Below, in pieces: positions 25,905 to 36,709 of a DNA stretch of 64,000 nucleotides. Source of the stretch: an uncultured Poribacteria bacterium (GTDB lineage Bacteria > Poribacteria > WGA-4E > WGA-3G); contig OX638352.1 of the NCBI GenBank assembly GCA_951813545.1, positions 5,489,966 through 5,553,965 of the forward strand, in the 5' to 3' direction. Position numbers and translations under genes: made by a program. The notes under the pieces are model-generated. The model made no database searches, was not told the DNA's origin, and saw only the letters and a list, made by a program, of their open reading frames with translations. The first letter of the stretch is position 1. Every line of letters begins with the position of its first letter.

Positions 25905-27386
25905 TTAGTAACTCGGCTTAATGGACTCAAAATAGCGTTTCACGTAAAACTTATATCCCAACGGAATCTGTTCTTGGGTGAGGACATCCTCGGAAAGTTT
26001 CTGATACTTCGTGTATGCATCTTTATAACTCACAGCGGATTGCTGTCCCTCCGCAGATGTCTTAGAGGTTTGGATGGTCGATGCCCCTTCGCCTTGAACA
26101 CCCGTAATCTGTTCAAGATTCAAGACAGAATCAAGAGATGTCACTTGACCGAGTTGGCTCGCCGATGTTTTGTTACCCGCTCCATCGCTCGGACTGATGC
26201 TTAGGGCATGTGTCAACCCCGTAGCCTTATTAATTCCCGCGGCACTACAAGCCCCGGCGATACCTGCCTTACAAGCCTCACATTCGGAAAGTAACTCTGC
26301 CAACCGAACGTTTCGATTTCTGAGGAGCGCGAGATCCCGAATCTTTTTACTTGATGCGCGGAGCCGAACCCTCGCATCTTCGATATCGGCACCATCTAAG
26401 CCTTCCCCTGCCCCTGATAGCTCAGCACCAAGCCCACCAAGGTCGGTCCCTTTGAGGTGTTGCCCACCCCGTTTAAGCGCATCGGCAAGGTTTTGACGTT
26501 TCTCTTTGTCGGACTTCGGCAAATCTTTGGTTACGTCGTCAAGTTCCGTCGCTGCTTGTTGGTAATCACCGCGTTTCAACTGGCTACCGAATTCGCCGAG
26601 ATAGGGATTACCGATGAACTGTTGCCCTAACCCCTTCATGAGTTCTTGCTGCTGTGCCATCTTGAGGGGATCAATCTTTGTCTTCAAAAGCGCGCTCAAC
26701 TCAGTCATTCGGGCGAGTGCCTCTTTGGGAGCAATCTGTGGCTTTTTCAATTCCAGTGCTCTTTTCTCAATCTCTTCCAAGAGTTCCTCAAGTTCGGTAT
26801 CCTCATCTCGTTCCGCCTCCTTCTTCACTTCCTCAATCCGTTTCAACAGCGTGTCCGCCTCGGCGGCGATCTGCGGCGAAAAGTCAATCTCAGTTGAGGT
26901 CGCCGAAGGAGTGAAAAATTCAACGAACGAAAAGGCAACAAGGAATACAGCGATGAGCACAATGAATTTCGTCTCGCGCGGGACAACGTAGCGGGCGACC
27001 TGCTTCACAGGTACCGCTTGTAACCTATTGTAGGTATCCTGAAGTTGGAGAGCCGTCAAGGGTTCATCGATCCGCTGCTGAATTTGTTCCAAGCCACTCA
27101 CAACGCGGTCCTTGAGAGATGCATCTGTATCAATTCTCCGCGCTGTCTCGTAGAGGCTCACGGGTCGAATGAGGCGAATCACAAAGGCACCCATAGCAAT
27201 ACCAAGTGCTACCCCAAGAAAAGCGAGCGGTGGGACGTTAAAAGATGTGACACTGTCAACAATAACTAAGGGAATACACGCCAAAAACCCGTAGAAGAGG
27301 AACGTCGCGAAGGTTTGAAAATACCGTTGAATGTTCAGGCGGTGACGGACGCTCTGAATTTTTTCGAGAATTAATTTTTCGTCCAT
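25905..27386 (-). CDS. DUF4175-like membrane and coiled-coil protein
   Basis: 493 residues. Membrane helices at about 24-42, 51-70 and 140-160 are followed by a long charged coiled-coil region (LLKRIEEVKKEAERDEDTELEELLEEIEK in part) and a low-complexity, serine-rich tail. The layout resembles DUF4175-type proteins that accompany MoxR/VWA loci. There is no catalytic motif. ATG at 27386 has AAGGAGAAG upstream. It sits between the giant TPR gene and the MoxR gene, all in one direction, and may form a structural part of the same envelope assembly. Confidence 0.65.
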   Translation of the reverse strand: MDEKLILEKIQSVRHRLNIQRYFQTFATFLFYGFLACIPLVIVDSVTSFNVPPLAFLGVALGIAMGAFVIRLIRPVSLYETARRIDTDASLKDRVVSGLEQIQQRIDEPLTALQLQDTYNRLQAVPVKQVARYVVPRETKFIVLIAVFLVAFSFVEFFTPSATSTEIDFSPQIAAEADTLLKRIEEVKKEAERDEDTELEELLEEIEKRALELKKPQIAPKEALARMTELSALLKTKIDPLKMAQQQELMKGLGQQFIGNPYLGEFGSQLKRGDYQQAATELDDVTKDLPKSDKEKRQNLADALKRGGQHLKGTDLGGLGAELSGAGEGLDGADIEDARVRLRASSKKIRDLALLRNRNVRLAELLSECEACKAGIAGACSAAGINKATGLTHALSISPSDGAGNKTSASQLGQVTSLDSVLNLEQITGVQGEGASTIQTSKTSAEGQQSAVSYKDAYTKYQKLSEDVLTQEQIPLGYKFYVKRYFESIKPSY

Positions 27387-27811
27387 GAGGCTTCTCCTTT
27401 TTTACTTTTTGTGAGGTTGAAAACTACCTCTACAGTCGCAAGTGCTTGTAGGAATTCAGTTCCTCAGACTCAGCAGGGGCGGTTTCTCAACCGTACCATA
27501 GTCAATTTAGGGAGCTTTCAAGGTTTTTGTAACAGATTCTATAAATGCCGCCCCTACGGGGCTTGGCTTATTTGAGAAATTCGGGTTCTACAGAGATGCC
27601 GCCCCTACGGGACTCAAGAGCATATATTCACGGCACATTTTATAGATGACCCGAAAGGTATTTCCACCTCAGACTGCCCTTCTTGTTGTGAAAAACACAT
27701 CCATTTTTCTAAAATTGACACCCATGGTGCGGTTCGGAAACCGCACCTACCAACCTTAGGGAAAGCAGTGAATTGCGCTACTACAAACCCAGAATTATTT
27801 GCTATTCCCAG
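27387..27811. repeat. intergenic region with palindromic repeats, no gene
   Basis: No coding region was seen. Two near copies of ATGCCGCCCCTACGGG lie at 27545-27560 and 27596-27611. GGTGCGGTT (27726-27734) pairs with AACCGCACC (27739-27747) around a 4-base loop. A related imperfect palindrome with CGGTTTCTCAACCG lies near 27480. These are short GC-rich palindromic repeats of the REP type, between the giant TPR gene and the DUF4175-like gene. Confidence 0.6.
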
Positions 27812-30800
27812 TTAATTCTTCTCCGACTTGCTGAGTTTTAAATCCGCGAAGGGTTCTCCATCCAGATCGGTAAGCCGTAGATAGAATCCCAAAGCGTATG
27901 TATTCTCACTACAAATTTTGACGAGAATACTGTTTTCACCTGCCTTGAGCGTTATCGGGATGGTATCCTGATCCATCGCGAGGTTATGAAAGTCGTTATG
28001 GGTGAAGACCTCTTCGCCGTTTAACCAGAGTTTCGCCTGAACCCCACTGCCGAAACGAAATTGGGCTTCCCGTTCGTCGGGTGAGTTCACAGTTGTCCAA
28101 GCGTAAGCAGTACTCCAATTGACGTTCTTGTCGAAGATTTGTCGCAAATCAACGAACCCGTCGAAAACATCATCCGCTTGCTTCTTCCAACTCACCCGCT
28201 CATCTACGCCATCGTATTCCGCAGTTGTGTCAAGCTGCGTTTCGGTCTCCGGGATGTAAACTGTATTATAACCGATTCCGTCTGCATTGTCAAAGGTACC
28301 AATGATCCACCACGCATTCTCATCGATGGAGGCAGTTTTATCCATATACGCTTTCGCTTTCTCAGGGAGATCGCGTTCATGATAGAACTGTGCCAATACC
28401 ACATTGGCATGTAGTTCGATCGTCCGATTACTGGAAGGCAGGTTTACCAGTTCATTCACCATTTCGACGTAACGTTCCTCGTCCTTGGCGTTCTTGCCTG
28501 CTTGAGCAACGCGCGACCAAAACTGCCTTCCTATATCCGAGTACCGCTGACCCGTGCCGTTCATAGCGCGCTTGAATTGTTCCAGTGCTTCCTCATATCG
28601 GTCGTTGATGACATAAGCATCCGCCAACGTTAAGGCGAAACTCCAATCACTCCGCATCTGTGAGGCGCGTTCGGCGAGTTCCAACGCCATCTCTGGCATA
28701 ATGCCCTTTCTCAGAAGCTGATCAGCAAGCAGACGATAGTCCCACTCGCGTTGATGCCGATTCACCTCCTTCTGCCGAACCGCCAGCCATTCGGTGTATA
28801 CAGCGTCCGCTTTCTCGGTATCATCTGCTTCTTTGTAGGCATCCCCCAACAGTTCAAGCAGGACAGCATTTGTGCGCTCCTTTTCGTTAAAAGCCAGTTT
28901 CAATTCTTCAAGGACAGTGATACCCTTGTTTTCCTGATCCGCGTCAGCGTAAAGTTTCCAGATACCTCGGAGAGCACTATTGTAATCGCGTTCCTCAAGG
29001 GAAGCATCTAAAGCGCGCCGATATACTGTCTCCGCTTCGGATAACCGATCCGCTTTCACGTGCGTTTGTGCCAACGAACTGTAGAATTGGTATGAAGTCG
29101 GTTCAAGTTCAATCGCTTTTTCATAAGCAGCACCTGCCTTCGCTAAGCGCGCTGCTTCCTCTGTCTGACGTGATTTTTGGGTGAGGTCACCGATCTTTTT
29201 CTGCCATTCGGCGTTGTCAGGCTGAAGTTCGGCAACCTTCTCGTATTGCGCAATTGCTTCGTCAACTTTACTGCTCCACTCGTAGGTTTGAGCGAGCTCG
29301 AAGTGAGCATCCGGATCGTCTGGATTTTCCTCAACCCGCTGCAACCGTTCGGGAATTTGCTTTTCATAAAGGTTCCCTTCTCTATGCACACGGCGTAAGG
29401 CTGCTTCTGCCCGATCCCGCGCATAATTGTGTCTGGAGAGATTCACCATCTGCTGATACGCACCGGCAGCTTTCTCGTACTGTTTCGTGCCTAAGTAACT
29501 CTTCCCAAGAATCCCATATAAATCCCCGACACCGGACGAGAAACCACCATATCTTGAACTTGCAGCGATCGCATCTTCGATGAATTTGATGGCAGCTTCA
29601 TACATCTCACCTTCAAGACAGATAGATGCCAGTGCCGCGAGGAACCACATATCTCCGCTGCGGTTGTTCGCTGAAAGCGCGACTTCCCCTTGATCCATCA
29701 ATTTTTCCGCCAGATCCGGTTGGTTAGTTTTATAGAGAGCAGCAGCAGCGTAGTAAAAGCTGCGGGCATTGCTGGGCTGCGCTTTGCAAAGTGCCTGATA
29801 GACTTCCGCTGTCTTTTCATAGTTGTCGGCATTCCGATAAATTTCAGCGACCATCTCAAGCAGTGTTGGATTATCGGCATCCGCTTCGAGTTTACCTTCA
29901 AAGATGCCCTGCAACGCATCAAGTTTCCCCTGATTCTTATAGGCGTTAATCAAGGTTTCGCGTGCTTCATCTCCACCGAGCATAACTTTAATACCTGACG
30001 GACCGTGGTGGATTGACATACCCATTGATCGGGACTGAGACTGCGTTTCATAGAGTTCTATTGCCAAGTCGTTTTCACCGAGTTGCGCATAGACTTGCAG
30101 CAACTCGTTGGCGAGGCGACCTCGCTCCCAGCTTTGGGAAGTCATCTCCAACGCTTTCTTGTAAGCAGTGACGGCTTTTTCCAATTCGCCAGCGTTACGG
30201 TAGTCTCGTGCGCGCTCCTGTTGCATCTCAAGCGTCAGTGTGCCTACCTCCTCTGCCTGCTTTAGCATCTCCTCCAACTTACCTTGACGGCGGTAGAGAT
30301 CCATGAGCTGCCGCTCAATATTTCGTCGCTCCCACTCTTGACCAGTGTGTTGAATAGCATCCTCAAACGCTTTTTCGGCAGCGTCAAGGTTATCTTTACG
30401 GAGATAGAGCTGCGCCAATTTGAGAAACGCTTCTCCATCGCCGGTACCGAGTTCAATCGCTTTTTTATAGGTATCAATAGCCGTATCTACTTGATCGTCG
30501 GCAGCGTAGAGTTCAGCAAGCCGGACATGGTGAACACTACTTTCAGGATCTGATGCAATGTATTGCTGCGCGAGTTCAAGTGCTTCATCGGTTTTGTCGG
30601 CATCTTGGTAGGTATCAACCAATCCATCCTGATACTTCGTATTCTCTGGATCGGCTTCGAGCAATACTCTCCAGGCATCAATTGCCTTATCGTGCTTATT
30701 TTGGCGTGAGTAGAGCGTTGCCAGCTGCGCCCGTGACTCAAGGTCTTCAGGCATCACCTTTGCAATCTGCTCGTAAATATCAACAGCCTTCTTGACTTCA

Positions 30801-33800
30801 CCGCGCTGTGCATGTTGCTGTGCCAACGTTCGCTGCATTCCAACGTTGAACTTCGGCACTTCTTCAGTCACTCGGGTTGTCGTTGTCGATCCATCGCGTC
30901 GCCGTTTAATCTCCGCCAACTGCCGCTGTGCCTGCTCTCGAGTCCACTGTTGCGTTGAGAAATCATTGATGATTTCGTTAAAGAGTCGTTCGGCATCATC
31001 GAACATTTCGTGTTGCATGTATGTGTTGGCTATCTGCTCTTTTTCGTAAAAACCCCTCCCTTGCAACAGTCGGAGGGTTCCCATCTTACGGAACGCATCT
31101 TGTGCTTTCTCCTTCTCGTCCTGTCGAGCGTACACCGTGCCGAGTTTTTGGTAACTGTCTGAGAGACCCCACGTATCCCCTGGATTCATCTTTGCGATTG
31201 CGGTCTCAAGCAAGCGGCGTTCACGATCCCGGTCATTTTCGGTTCGATAGGCATCCGCGAGGCTGTTCAACCACTGGGTGTTCACTGATACGGCATCATC
31301 ATCAAACAGTCGGTTAACGAGTGCATCTGCCCCTTCGAGATCGCTTGCAGTAATCTTCATTGCGGCAACAAGGTAGAGCAACGCCGGGTCTTCGGGCTTC
31401 TCCGTGAGCTTCGCTTCATATTCCGCTACCAATGTCTCTATCCCATCTGATGCTTTATAAAGCTCAGTGAGTTTCGTTACAATTTGCACCTGCGCATAAG
31501 AATCTTGTGTAAGTCCCTTATCCACAGCGTCCAGTTTCTCGCGTAAGAACTGGATCGCTTTCTCTGGTTCACCGGCAGCAGCATAGGCAGACGCTAAATT
31601 GTTATACGTATAGGACTGGTCAGGTTGAACCTCAACAATCTTTTCATAGAGTTCAATCGCTGCTTTGGCTCTGTTATTATCAATACACTCGCGCGCTACG
31701 CTTCGAGCGAAATCGTTGCCGAAATTCCTGCCAACAGACGGCACGATCATCTCTTTTGCGAGCGAAACGAGTTCATCAACCTTGTCTGCCTGAAAGAAGG
31801 TTTCCATTACCTCCCAATAGTTGTAACCGATTGCATTCGGGTTGTCTTTGAGAAGTATGATGTATTGGGTAACAGCCTCTTTCGCCTGCCCGCTTCGCTG
31901 GAGCATCTGAGCGTACCGTTGTCGAGTCATATTATCCTTAGGTCGCAGTGCAAGTGCTGCCTTAAACGCTTCCGACGCCTTTTTCAGTTGATTGGTACTT
32001 TCGTAGAAGGTCGCCAGTTTGACTCGCGCTTGGAATGAATCTGGGTCATTTTGGACGGCTTCAACTAATTGAGGTTCGCGTTCGCGTATGGCTTTGGAAC
32101 GCCCGACCATCCGTGATGCATCCTGAAAACGCCATGAATACAACTGCTGACCGTACCGGTCGCGTTGGTTGGCAAAACGCAGGGCACGTTCAGCGATACG
32201 TGCTGCATCTTTCCCGCGTCCTAAATTCTCTAAATGGCTACCTAAATCTATCAGGAAATTTGGATCGCGTTGGGACATTGCCAGCGTCGCGGCTTTCTTG
32301 GCGACAGCAATCGCGTACTGCGTGAGACCACTCTGTTGGAGTTTTTGCGAGAATTGATGCAGTTCTCGAACACCGATCGGCGAATTCAGGACTTTCGTTA
32401 CCAATTCACGGACGGCGACGGTATCCCCTGTATGTGCAGCAAGCTGAAGTGTGAGGTTATAATATTGATGGCGGTTTCTCGCGTCTGCCGCGGCAAGCTC
32501 TTCAAGTAAATCTAACACCTCCGTATGCTGTCCTGTCTGAACAAGAACGAAAACGGTGTTGAGTTTGAGCGTAAGATCATCAGAGAATTCCTTTTGCAAC
32601 GCTGATAGGACTTCCTCTGATTTGTCGCGCTGTCCTTCCCACCAATAGCAGTAACTCAATGCTAAACCCGGATAGATGCGTTCCCTGCCTTTCGCGGCAT
32701 CTAATTCAGTCTGTAATTTGGCGTACAAAGCGTCCTGATGATTTGCTATCCACAACTGGCTGAAAACCTGCTGGAGATACTCTAAACGGCTCTGATCATA
32801 GTAAATCGTGGACGATGGATAGCTTGACTGAAGCGGTGTATAACCCCCGTAGGAGCGAGATGCCTGTCCGATGTTTGAGACGCGCCGTGCGCTTGTCGCG
32901 TAGGGTTTGGTTCGCTCAAAGAATGTCCAGAGCAGGGCAACCGCTTTGTCTATCTGCTCCGCACGAACGTAAGCACTGACGAGGCTCTGATAGATACCTC
33001 TATACTGGCTCCACTGTTGCTGCATAGGTGACGGTCGCCCCATTGTCGAAGTCTGGGGTCCTGTGGGAAGTGCTGGTATTGGAAGTTGTGCCAGGATTCT
33101 CTCTGCTGCGTCGGTCCTGTTCATCCGTGCGAGTGTACTCACCAACATTGAACCGGTGCGGAGGTCGGTTACCTCTGCTGCCTCAAGCTCCGATGCCAGT
33201 TTTTCGGCATCTGCTTTCCATCCGCGACGATAGAAATCGCTGGCGTATTGAGCGATATACCAGAGTCGTGCCTCGGATGTCAGCCCAGTTATTTCATCAA
33301 GGTGTTTTTTCAAAGTCTCGTAATCAATGTCCTGCCGCATTGTCCGACTCAATCGCAGACTTTGATAGAGAGGATCGTTCGGGGATACAGCAAGCAACCG
33401 ATCAATTGTCTCTTTCGTCTTGTCGGTGTTTTGCGTCAAAATATAGATTTGTACCAGCGTTTCAAGGTTCTGGATGTTCTTCGGATTCGCGTCAGCCTCT
33501 GCTTCAAATTGTTCAATCAGTTCAGTCAATTTTCGCTGCTGTTGTGCGATTGTTGTCAACTGCACGAGCGCACCTGCTTGCGCCTCCTCAAAACTTTTCG
33601 GTATCCACCGCTGCCCGCTTCTGGACCCAAAGGATTGTCCTTGAATATCCCAGACGAGGTTTTGTGGGAGATCGAATTTGCGTATATTGATTCCAGGCGG
33701 GCCCCACCCTGAACGACTCGCGGTGACGTTCTGCGTTGCGCTCTCAGGCGGTTCGGGCATATCCAGAATTCGTTGGAAGTGGGGTTGCGCGCGGTCAAAC

Positions 33801-36625
33801 TCGTTCATCTGAACCAATGCCGTACCAAGCTGATATAGCGCGATATGGGTATCTGTCCCAGTTATCTTTTCCGCCGCGCGGTCAAGGACAGAAATCGCTT
33901 CATCAAGCAGTCCGTGACGAATCAGTAAGGTCGCGAGCCGAATCTCTGCCTCAAGCGGTTGATTCTTGGCATGCAGCAATTTTGTCCACGCTTGGATTGC
34001 TTCCTGTTCGCGTCCGACATCAAATAGCAACTCACCGAGTCGCTGCTGATGGATGGGATCAGGTTGCGCCTTGGCGAGTCGCTGTTGATAGGTGAGTGCC
34101 TCTTGGGTATCACCAAGGTCAAGGCTGACTTTGACGAGTTGCGCCAACAGATCCGAGTTTTCACGCTCTTGATCTAGTGCCCGCGCCAGTTGGAAACGCG
34201 CGCCCGGTAAATCTCCCTCCATCTGATAAAGGGTCGCCAACGCAACGACAGGGCCTACACCAAACGTGTTTGTCTTCGCCATCTGTTTCAATTTCTCTTC
34301 CAGCTCACCTCGTCGCCCCAAATCGTAATATACCTCGGAGAGCGGTTTAACGAATGCGAGCTTATCATTTATACTCTCACTCAACTCCCAACACCGCCAG
34401 TACTGATCAATCGCCTGTCGAGGATTCCCCGAAAGTTTGTAAACCCCTGCGAGTTCAGAACGAATGTCGGTTGCTTCCGGTCGAAGCCGAATCGCCTGTT
34501 TGAGGCTGTCAACAGCGATTTCATGGTTTCCAAGCTGTTTGGCAATCTGCGCGAGCATCTGGTGTCCTTCAGGGTTGCGAGGACTGTGCGCTACTGCCTG
34601 TTTCGCTGCGTCTGTCGCTGTATCAAAATCCATAATCGCCAGATGGGCGCGGGCAATGTTTGCATAGTATTCCCGGGCATTTGCGCCATCAATCTCAATC
34701 AAATGTGCGTAGATAGCGTTGGCTTCATCGCGCAAACCCTGCCGGGTATAGACCTCCGCGAGCCAACGGTTGATGAGTATATTGTCGGGTTGGAGTGCTT
34801 TCGTTTTCAAAAGCACCTCAATTGCGTAGGTGATATTGCCCAACTTGAGGTACATCTTGGCAAGCTGCTTCTGTTGGGCAAAGGCATCAGCATCGGCAAT
34901 TCCTTGCTTGTTAAGTTCTCCCTCCAATGCCTCAATTTTCCCAATAAGCGTCCCCTGCCGCCGATAGATTTCGATTTGCTGATCAGCCATCTGTTCAGCG
35001 AAAAATTCGTTGGGTGCGAGTTTCTCCGCTTCAGCATATTCCGCCAATGCCTCGTCGTAGTTCTTCGCCTCTGTGAGCCGCTGCGCCAATGCCTCACGAT
35101 AACGATAGGAATCGGACATCAACGCAACCGCTTCCCGACTCGCAGCGATGGCTTCGGTGCGAAAATCCTTGGCATCAAGTAACTTCGCCAATCGGTCATA
35201 ATTCTCAGCGGTTGCTTTGTCACCGGCAACCAATTGATTCCACGTCTCTACAGTCTTCTGACGGTTGCCTTGACGGAAGTAGAATTCGCCGAAATATTCA
35301 ATATAGTCAAGATTGTTAGGGCTCTTTTCCATCGCTTTTTGGTATGCTGCGATGGCATCGTCTATCCAGGCATTTCCAGCGTAAATTTCGGCGAGGATGA
35401 GGTGTGTTCCTGCGTTACCTGGATCCCGATCAAGCATCCGCTGATATGTTGCCCTTGCCCTGTCTGCATCCTCTAATTGCAAGTACAACTCGCCAAGTTC
35501 ACGGTAGATGCCGAAGTCGTCAGGTTGCTGCTCGCTGAGGGATTCATACGCGGCTGCCGCGTCTTCAAATTTTTCAGCACTGCGGAGGGCGGTGATTAAG
35601 TTTAATCGGATTCCAGTGTCTGTCGGGGCGAGTTCTACTGCCTTCTGATATGTAGTGATACCTTCATCCAGCTGCTGGTTCTCAATGTATGCGGAAGCGA
35701 GCAAACCGATGAGTTCTGGGTCGTTCGGTGTGTCTTCAAGTTTCTTTTCATAGTGTGCAATCAGCCCTTCCCAATTGCCATCAGCGGCGTAGATACCGAT
35801 AATGCGGTGTTGAAGGTCTTTCCGCAGCCAATTGCCCGGTGCTGTTAAAGCCATCGCAGTCTCGTAACTTTGAATGGCATCCTCATAATCGCCTTTTGCT
35901 TCGTGAATGTTTCCTATTTCTCGACGACTTAGGCAGACTCGATAGGGATCCTCTGTTTTAAGTTGGATAATTGCTTCATGTTGTGCGATTGCCTGATCGT
36001 AGAGTTCCTGTTCTCGGAAAAGATCCGCGAGTTCAATACGGGAGAAGATGTTTTCTGGATCAAGTTCAGGGATTTTTCCCCACGCCGCAATCGCCTCATC
36101 CACCCGGTCTCGACTGAAGTAAGAGCGTCCAAGTGCCTTATACACCTCCATCAGTTCCTCAGGAGATGCCGCCTGCGTTTCCTCCGACAATTCTGCTGCC
36201 CTCGTCAACTCACGAATTGCGTCTTCATGCTGCCGTAACGTTGCGTACATCTGTCCTAATGCAAAATGCGCGTAATAATCGTTCGGGGCAAGTTCAACAG
36301 CGCGTTGATACGCTGCAACAGTCTCAAGATCCTTTCCAAGACGTTTGTAGATATGTCCCAAGATAAGTTGGATGTTTGAATCGCCCGGTTTGGCTTGTGC
36401 CTCCGCTTGATAGTCGGCTACCATGGCATCTAAACCCGTACCTTCCAGATAAAACTGGTAGAGTCGATCAAACGTACTTCCCTCTTTCGGATTGCGACTG
36501 AGCATTAGCTTGTAACGCTCAATGATTTGTTCGTCTTGGGCAAAGGCAATGGAGGAAAGATAAAGGGGACAGGATATAAGATACAACACACACACGACAA
36601 CTGAGAATTTTTCGCGTCCAAACAT
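27812..36625 (-). CDS. giant exported TPR-repeat protein
   Basis: 2,937 residues. A signal peptide (core VVVCVLYLISCPLYLSSIAFA) leads into almost continuous tetratricopeptide repeats to about residue 2,750, with units such as APNDYYAHFALGQMYATL and KPEDPALLYLVAAMK. The last 150 residues are not TPR but a beta-sandwich with AKLWLNGEEVFTHND and AGENSILVKICSE, like the galactose-binding or PA14-like ends of glycosidases. TPR solenoids bind proteins, so this is probably an extracytoplasmic scaffold. It stands at the head of the DUF4175/MoxR/DUF58/VWA block. ATG with AAGGAG upstream. The size is exceptional for a TPR protein. Confidence 0.85.
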   Translation of the reverse strand: MFGREKFSVVVCVLYLISCPLYLSSIAFAQDEQIIERYKLMLSRNPKEGSTFDRLYQFYLEGTGLDAMVADYQAEAQAKPGDSNIQLILGHIYKRLGKDLETVAAYQRAVELAPNDYYAHFALGQMYATLRQHEDAIRELTRAAELSEETQAASPEELMEVYKALGRSYFSRDRVDEAIAAWGKIPELDPENIFSRIELADLFREQELYDQAIAQHEAIIQLKTEDPYRVCLSRREIGNIHEAKGDYEDAIQSYETAMALTAPGNWLRKDLQHRIIGIYAADGNWEGLIAHYEKKLEDTPNDPELIGLLASAYIENQQLDEGITTYQKAVELAPTDTGIRLNLITALRSAEKFEDAAAAYESLSEQQPDDFGIYRELGELYLQLEDADRARATYQRMLDRDPGNAGTHLILAEIYAGNAWIDDAIAAYQKAMEKSPNNLDYIEYFGEFYFRQGNRQKTVETWNQLVAGDKATAENYDRLAKLLDAKDFRTEAIAASREAVALMSDSYRYREALAQRLTEAKNYDEALAEYAEAEKLAPNEFFAEQMADQQIEIYRRQGTLIGKIEALEGELNKQGIADADAFAQQKQLAKMYLKLGNITYAIEVLLKTKALQPDNILINRWLAEVYTRQGLRDEANAIYAHLIEIDGANAREYYANIARAHLAIMDFDTATDAAKQAVAHSPRNPEGHQMLAQIAKQLGNHEIAVDSLKQAIRLRPEATDIRSELAGVYKLSGNPRQAIDQYWRCWELSESINDKLAFVKPLSEVYYDLGRRGELEEKLKQMAKTNTFGVGPVVALATLYQMEGDLPGARFQLARALDQERENSDLLAQLVKVSLDLGDTQEALTYQQRLAKAQPDPIHQQRLGELLFDVGREQEAIQAWTKLLHAKNQPLEAEIRLATLLIRHGLLDEAISVLDRAAEKITGTDTHIALYQLGTALVQMNEFDRAQPHFQRILDMPEPPESATQNVTASRSGWGPPGINIRKFDLPQNLVWDIQGQSFGSRSGQRWIPKSFEEAQAGALVQLTTIAQQQRKLTELIEQFEAEADANPKNIQNLETLVQIYILTQNTDKTKETIDRLLAVSPNDPLYQSLRLSRTMRQDIDYETLKKHLDEITGLTSEARLWYIAQYASDFYRRGWKADAEKLASELEAAEVTDLRTGSMLVSTLARMNRTDAAERILAQLPIPALPTGPQTSTMGRPSPMQQQWSQYRGIYQSLVSAYVRAEQIDKAVALLWTFFERTKPYATSARRVSNIGQASRSYGGYTPLQSSYPSSTIYYDQSRLEYLQQVFSQLWIANHQDALYAKLQTELDAAKGRERIYPGLALSYCYWWEGQRDKSEEVLSALQKEFSDDLTLKLNTVFVLVQTGQHTEVLDLLEELAAADARNRHQYYNLTLQLAAHTGDTVAVRELVTKVLNSPIGVRELHQFSQKLQQSGLTQYAIAVAKKAATLAMSQRDPNFLIDLGSHLENLGRGKDAARIAERALRFANQRDRYGQQLYSWRFQDASRMVGRSKAIREREPQLVEAVQNDPDSFQARVKLATFYESTNQLKKASEAFKAALALRPKDNMTRQRYAQMLQRSGQAKEAVTQYIILLKDNPNAIGYNYWEVMETFFQADKVDELVSLAKEMIVPSVGRNFGNDFARSVARECIDNNRAKAAIELYEKIVEVQPDQSYTYNNLASAYAAAGEPEKAIQFLREKLDAVDKGLTQDSYAQVQIVTKLTELYKASDGIETLVAEYEAKLTEKPEDPALLYLVAAMKITASDLEGADALVNRLFDDDAVSVNTQWLNSLADAYRTENDRDRERRLLETAIAKMNPGDTWGLSDSYQKLGTVYARQDEKEKAQDAFRKMGTLRLLQGRGFYEKEQIANTYMQHEMFDDAERLFNEIINDFSTQQWTREQAQRQLAEIKRRRDGSTTTTRVTEEVPKFNVGMQRTLAQQHAQRGEVKKAVDIYEQIAKVMPEDLESRAQLATLYSRQNKHDKAIDAWRVLLEADPENTKYQDGLVDTYQDADKTDEALELAQQYIASDPESSVHHVRLAELYAADDQVDTAIDTYKKAIELGTGDGEAFLKLAQLYLRKDNLDAAEKAFEDAIQHTGQEWERRNIERQLMDLYRRQGKLEEMLKQAEEVGTLTLEMQQERARDYRNAGELEKAVTAYKKALEMTSQSWERGRLANELLQVYAQLGENDLAIELYETQSQSRSMGMSIHHGPSGIKVMLGGDEARETLINAYKNQGKLDALQGIFEGKLEADADNPTLLEMVAEIYRNADNYEKTAEVYQALCKAQPSNARSFYYAAAALYKTNQPDLAEKLMDQGEVALSANNRSGDMWFLAALASICLEGEMYEAAIKFIEDAIAASSRYGGFSSGVGDLYGILGKSYLGTKQYEKAAGAYQQMVNLSRHNYARDRAEAALRRVHREGNLYEKQIPERLQRVEENPDDPDAHFELAQTYEWSSKVDEAIAQYEKVAELQPDNAEWQKKIGDLTQKSRQTEEAARLAKAGAAYEKAIELEPTSYQFYSSLAQTHVKADRLSEAETVYRRALDASLEERDYNSALRGIWKLYADADQENKGITVLEELKLAFNEKERTNAVLLELLGDAYKEADDTEKADAVYTEWLAVRQKEVNRHQREWDYRLLADQLLRKGIMPEMALELAERASQMRSDWSFALTLADAYVINDRYEEALEQFKRAMNGTGQRYSDIGRQFWSRVAQAGKNAKDEERYVEMVNELVNLPSSNRTIELHANVVLAQFYHERDLPEKAKAYMDKTASIDENAWWIIGTFDNADGIGYNTVYIPETETQLDTTAEYDGVDERVSWKKQADDVFDGFVDLRQIFDKNVNWSTAYAWTTVNSPDEREAQFRFGSGVQAKLWLNGEEVFTHNDFHNLAMDQDTIPITLKAGENSILVKICSENTYALGFYLRLTDLDGEPFADLKLSKSEKN

Positions 36626-36709
36626 GGAAGGGTCTCCTTGAGTGAATAGGCAGCTTTGAAAAAGAACTTAGAACTTTTTTGAGGATTTTAATCGCTTGCC
36701 AACAGCAAA

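Noticed and set aside
33028..33690. Long forward frame of 220 codons inside the giant TPR gene
   Set aside because: It is antisense to strong TPR coding sequence, has no ribosome site and no domain; a shadow frame.
27812..36625. Regular spacing of similar DNA segments as a CRISPR or satellite array
   Set aside because: The periodicity comes from coding TPR units of about 102 bp that vary in sequence; no identical direct repeats with spacers.
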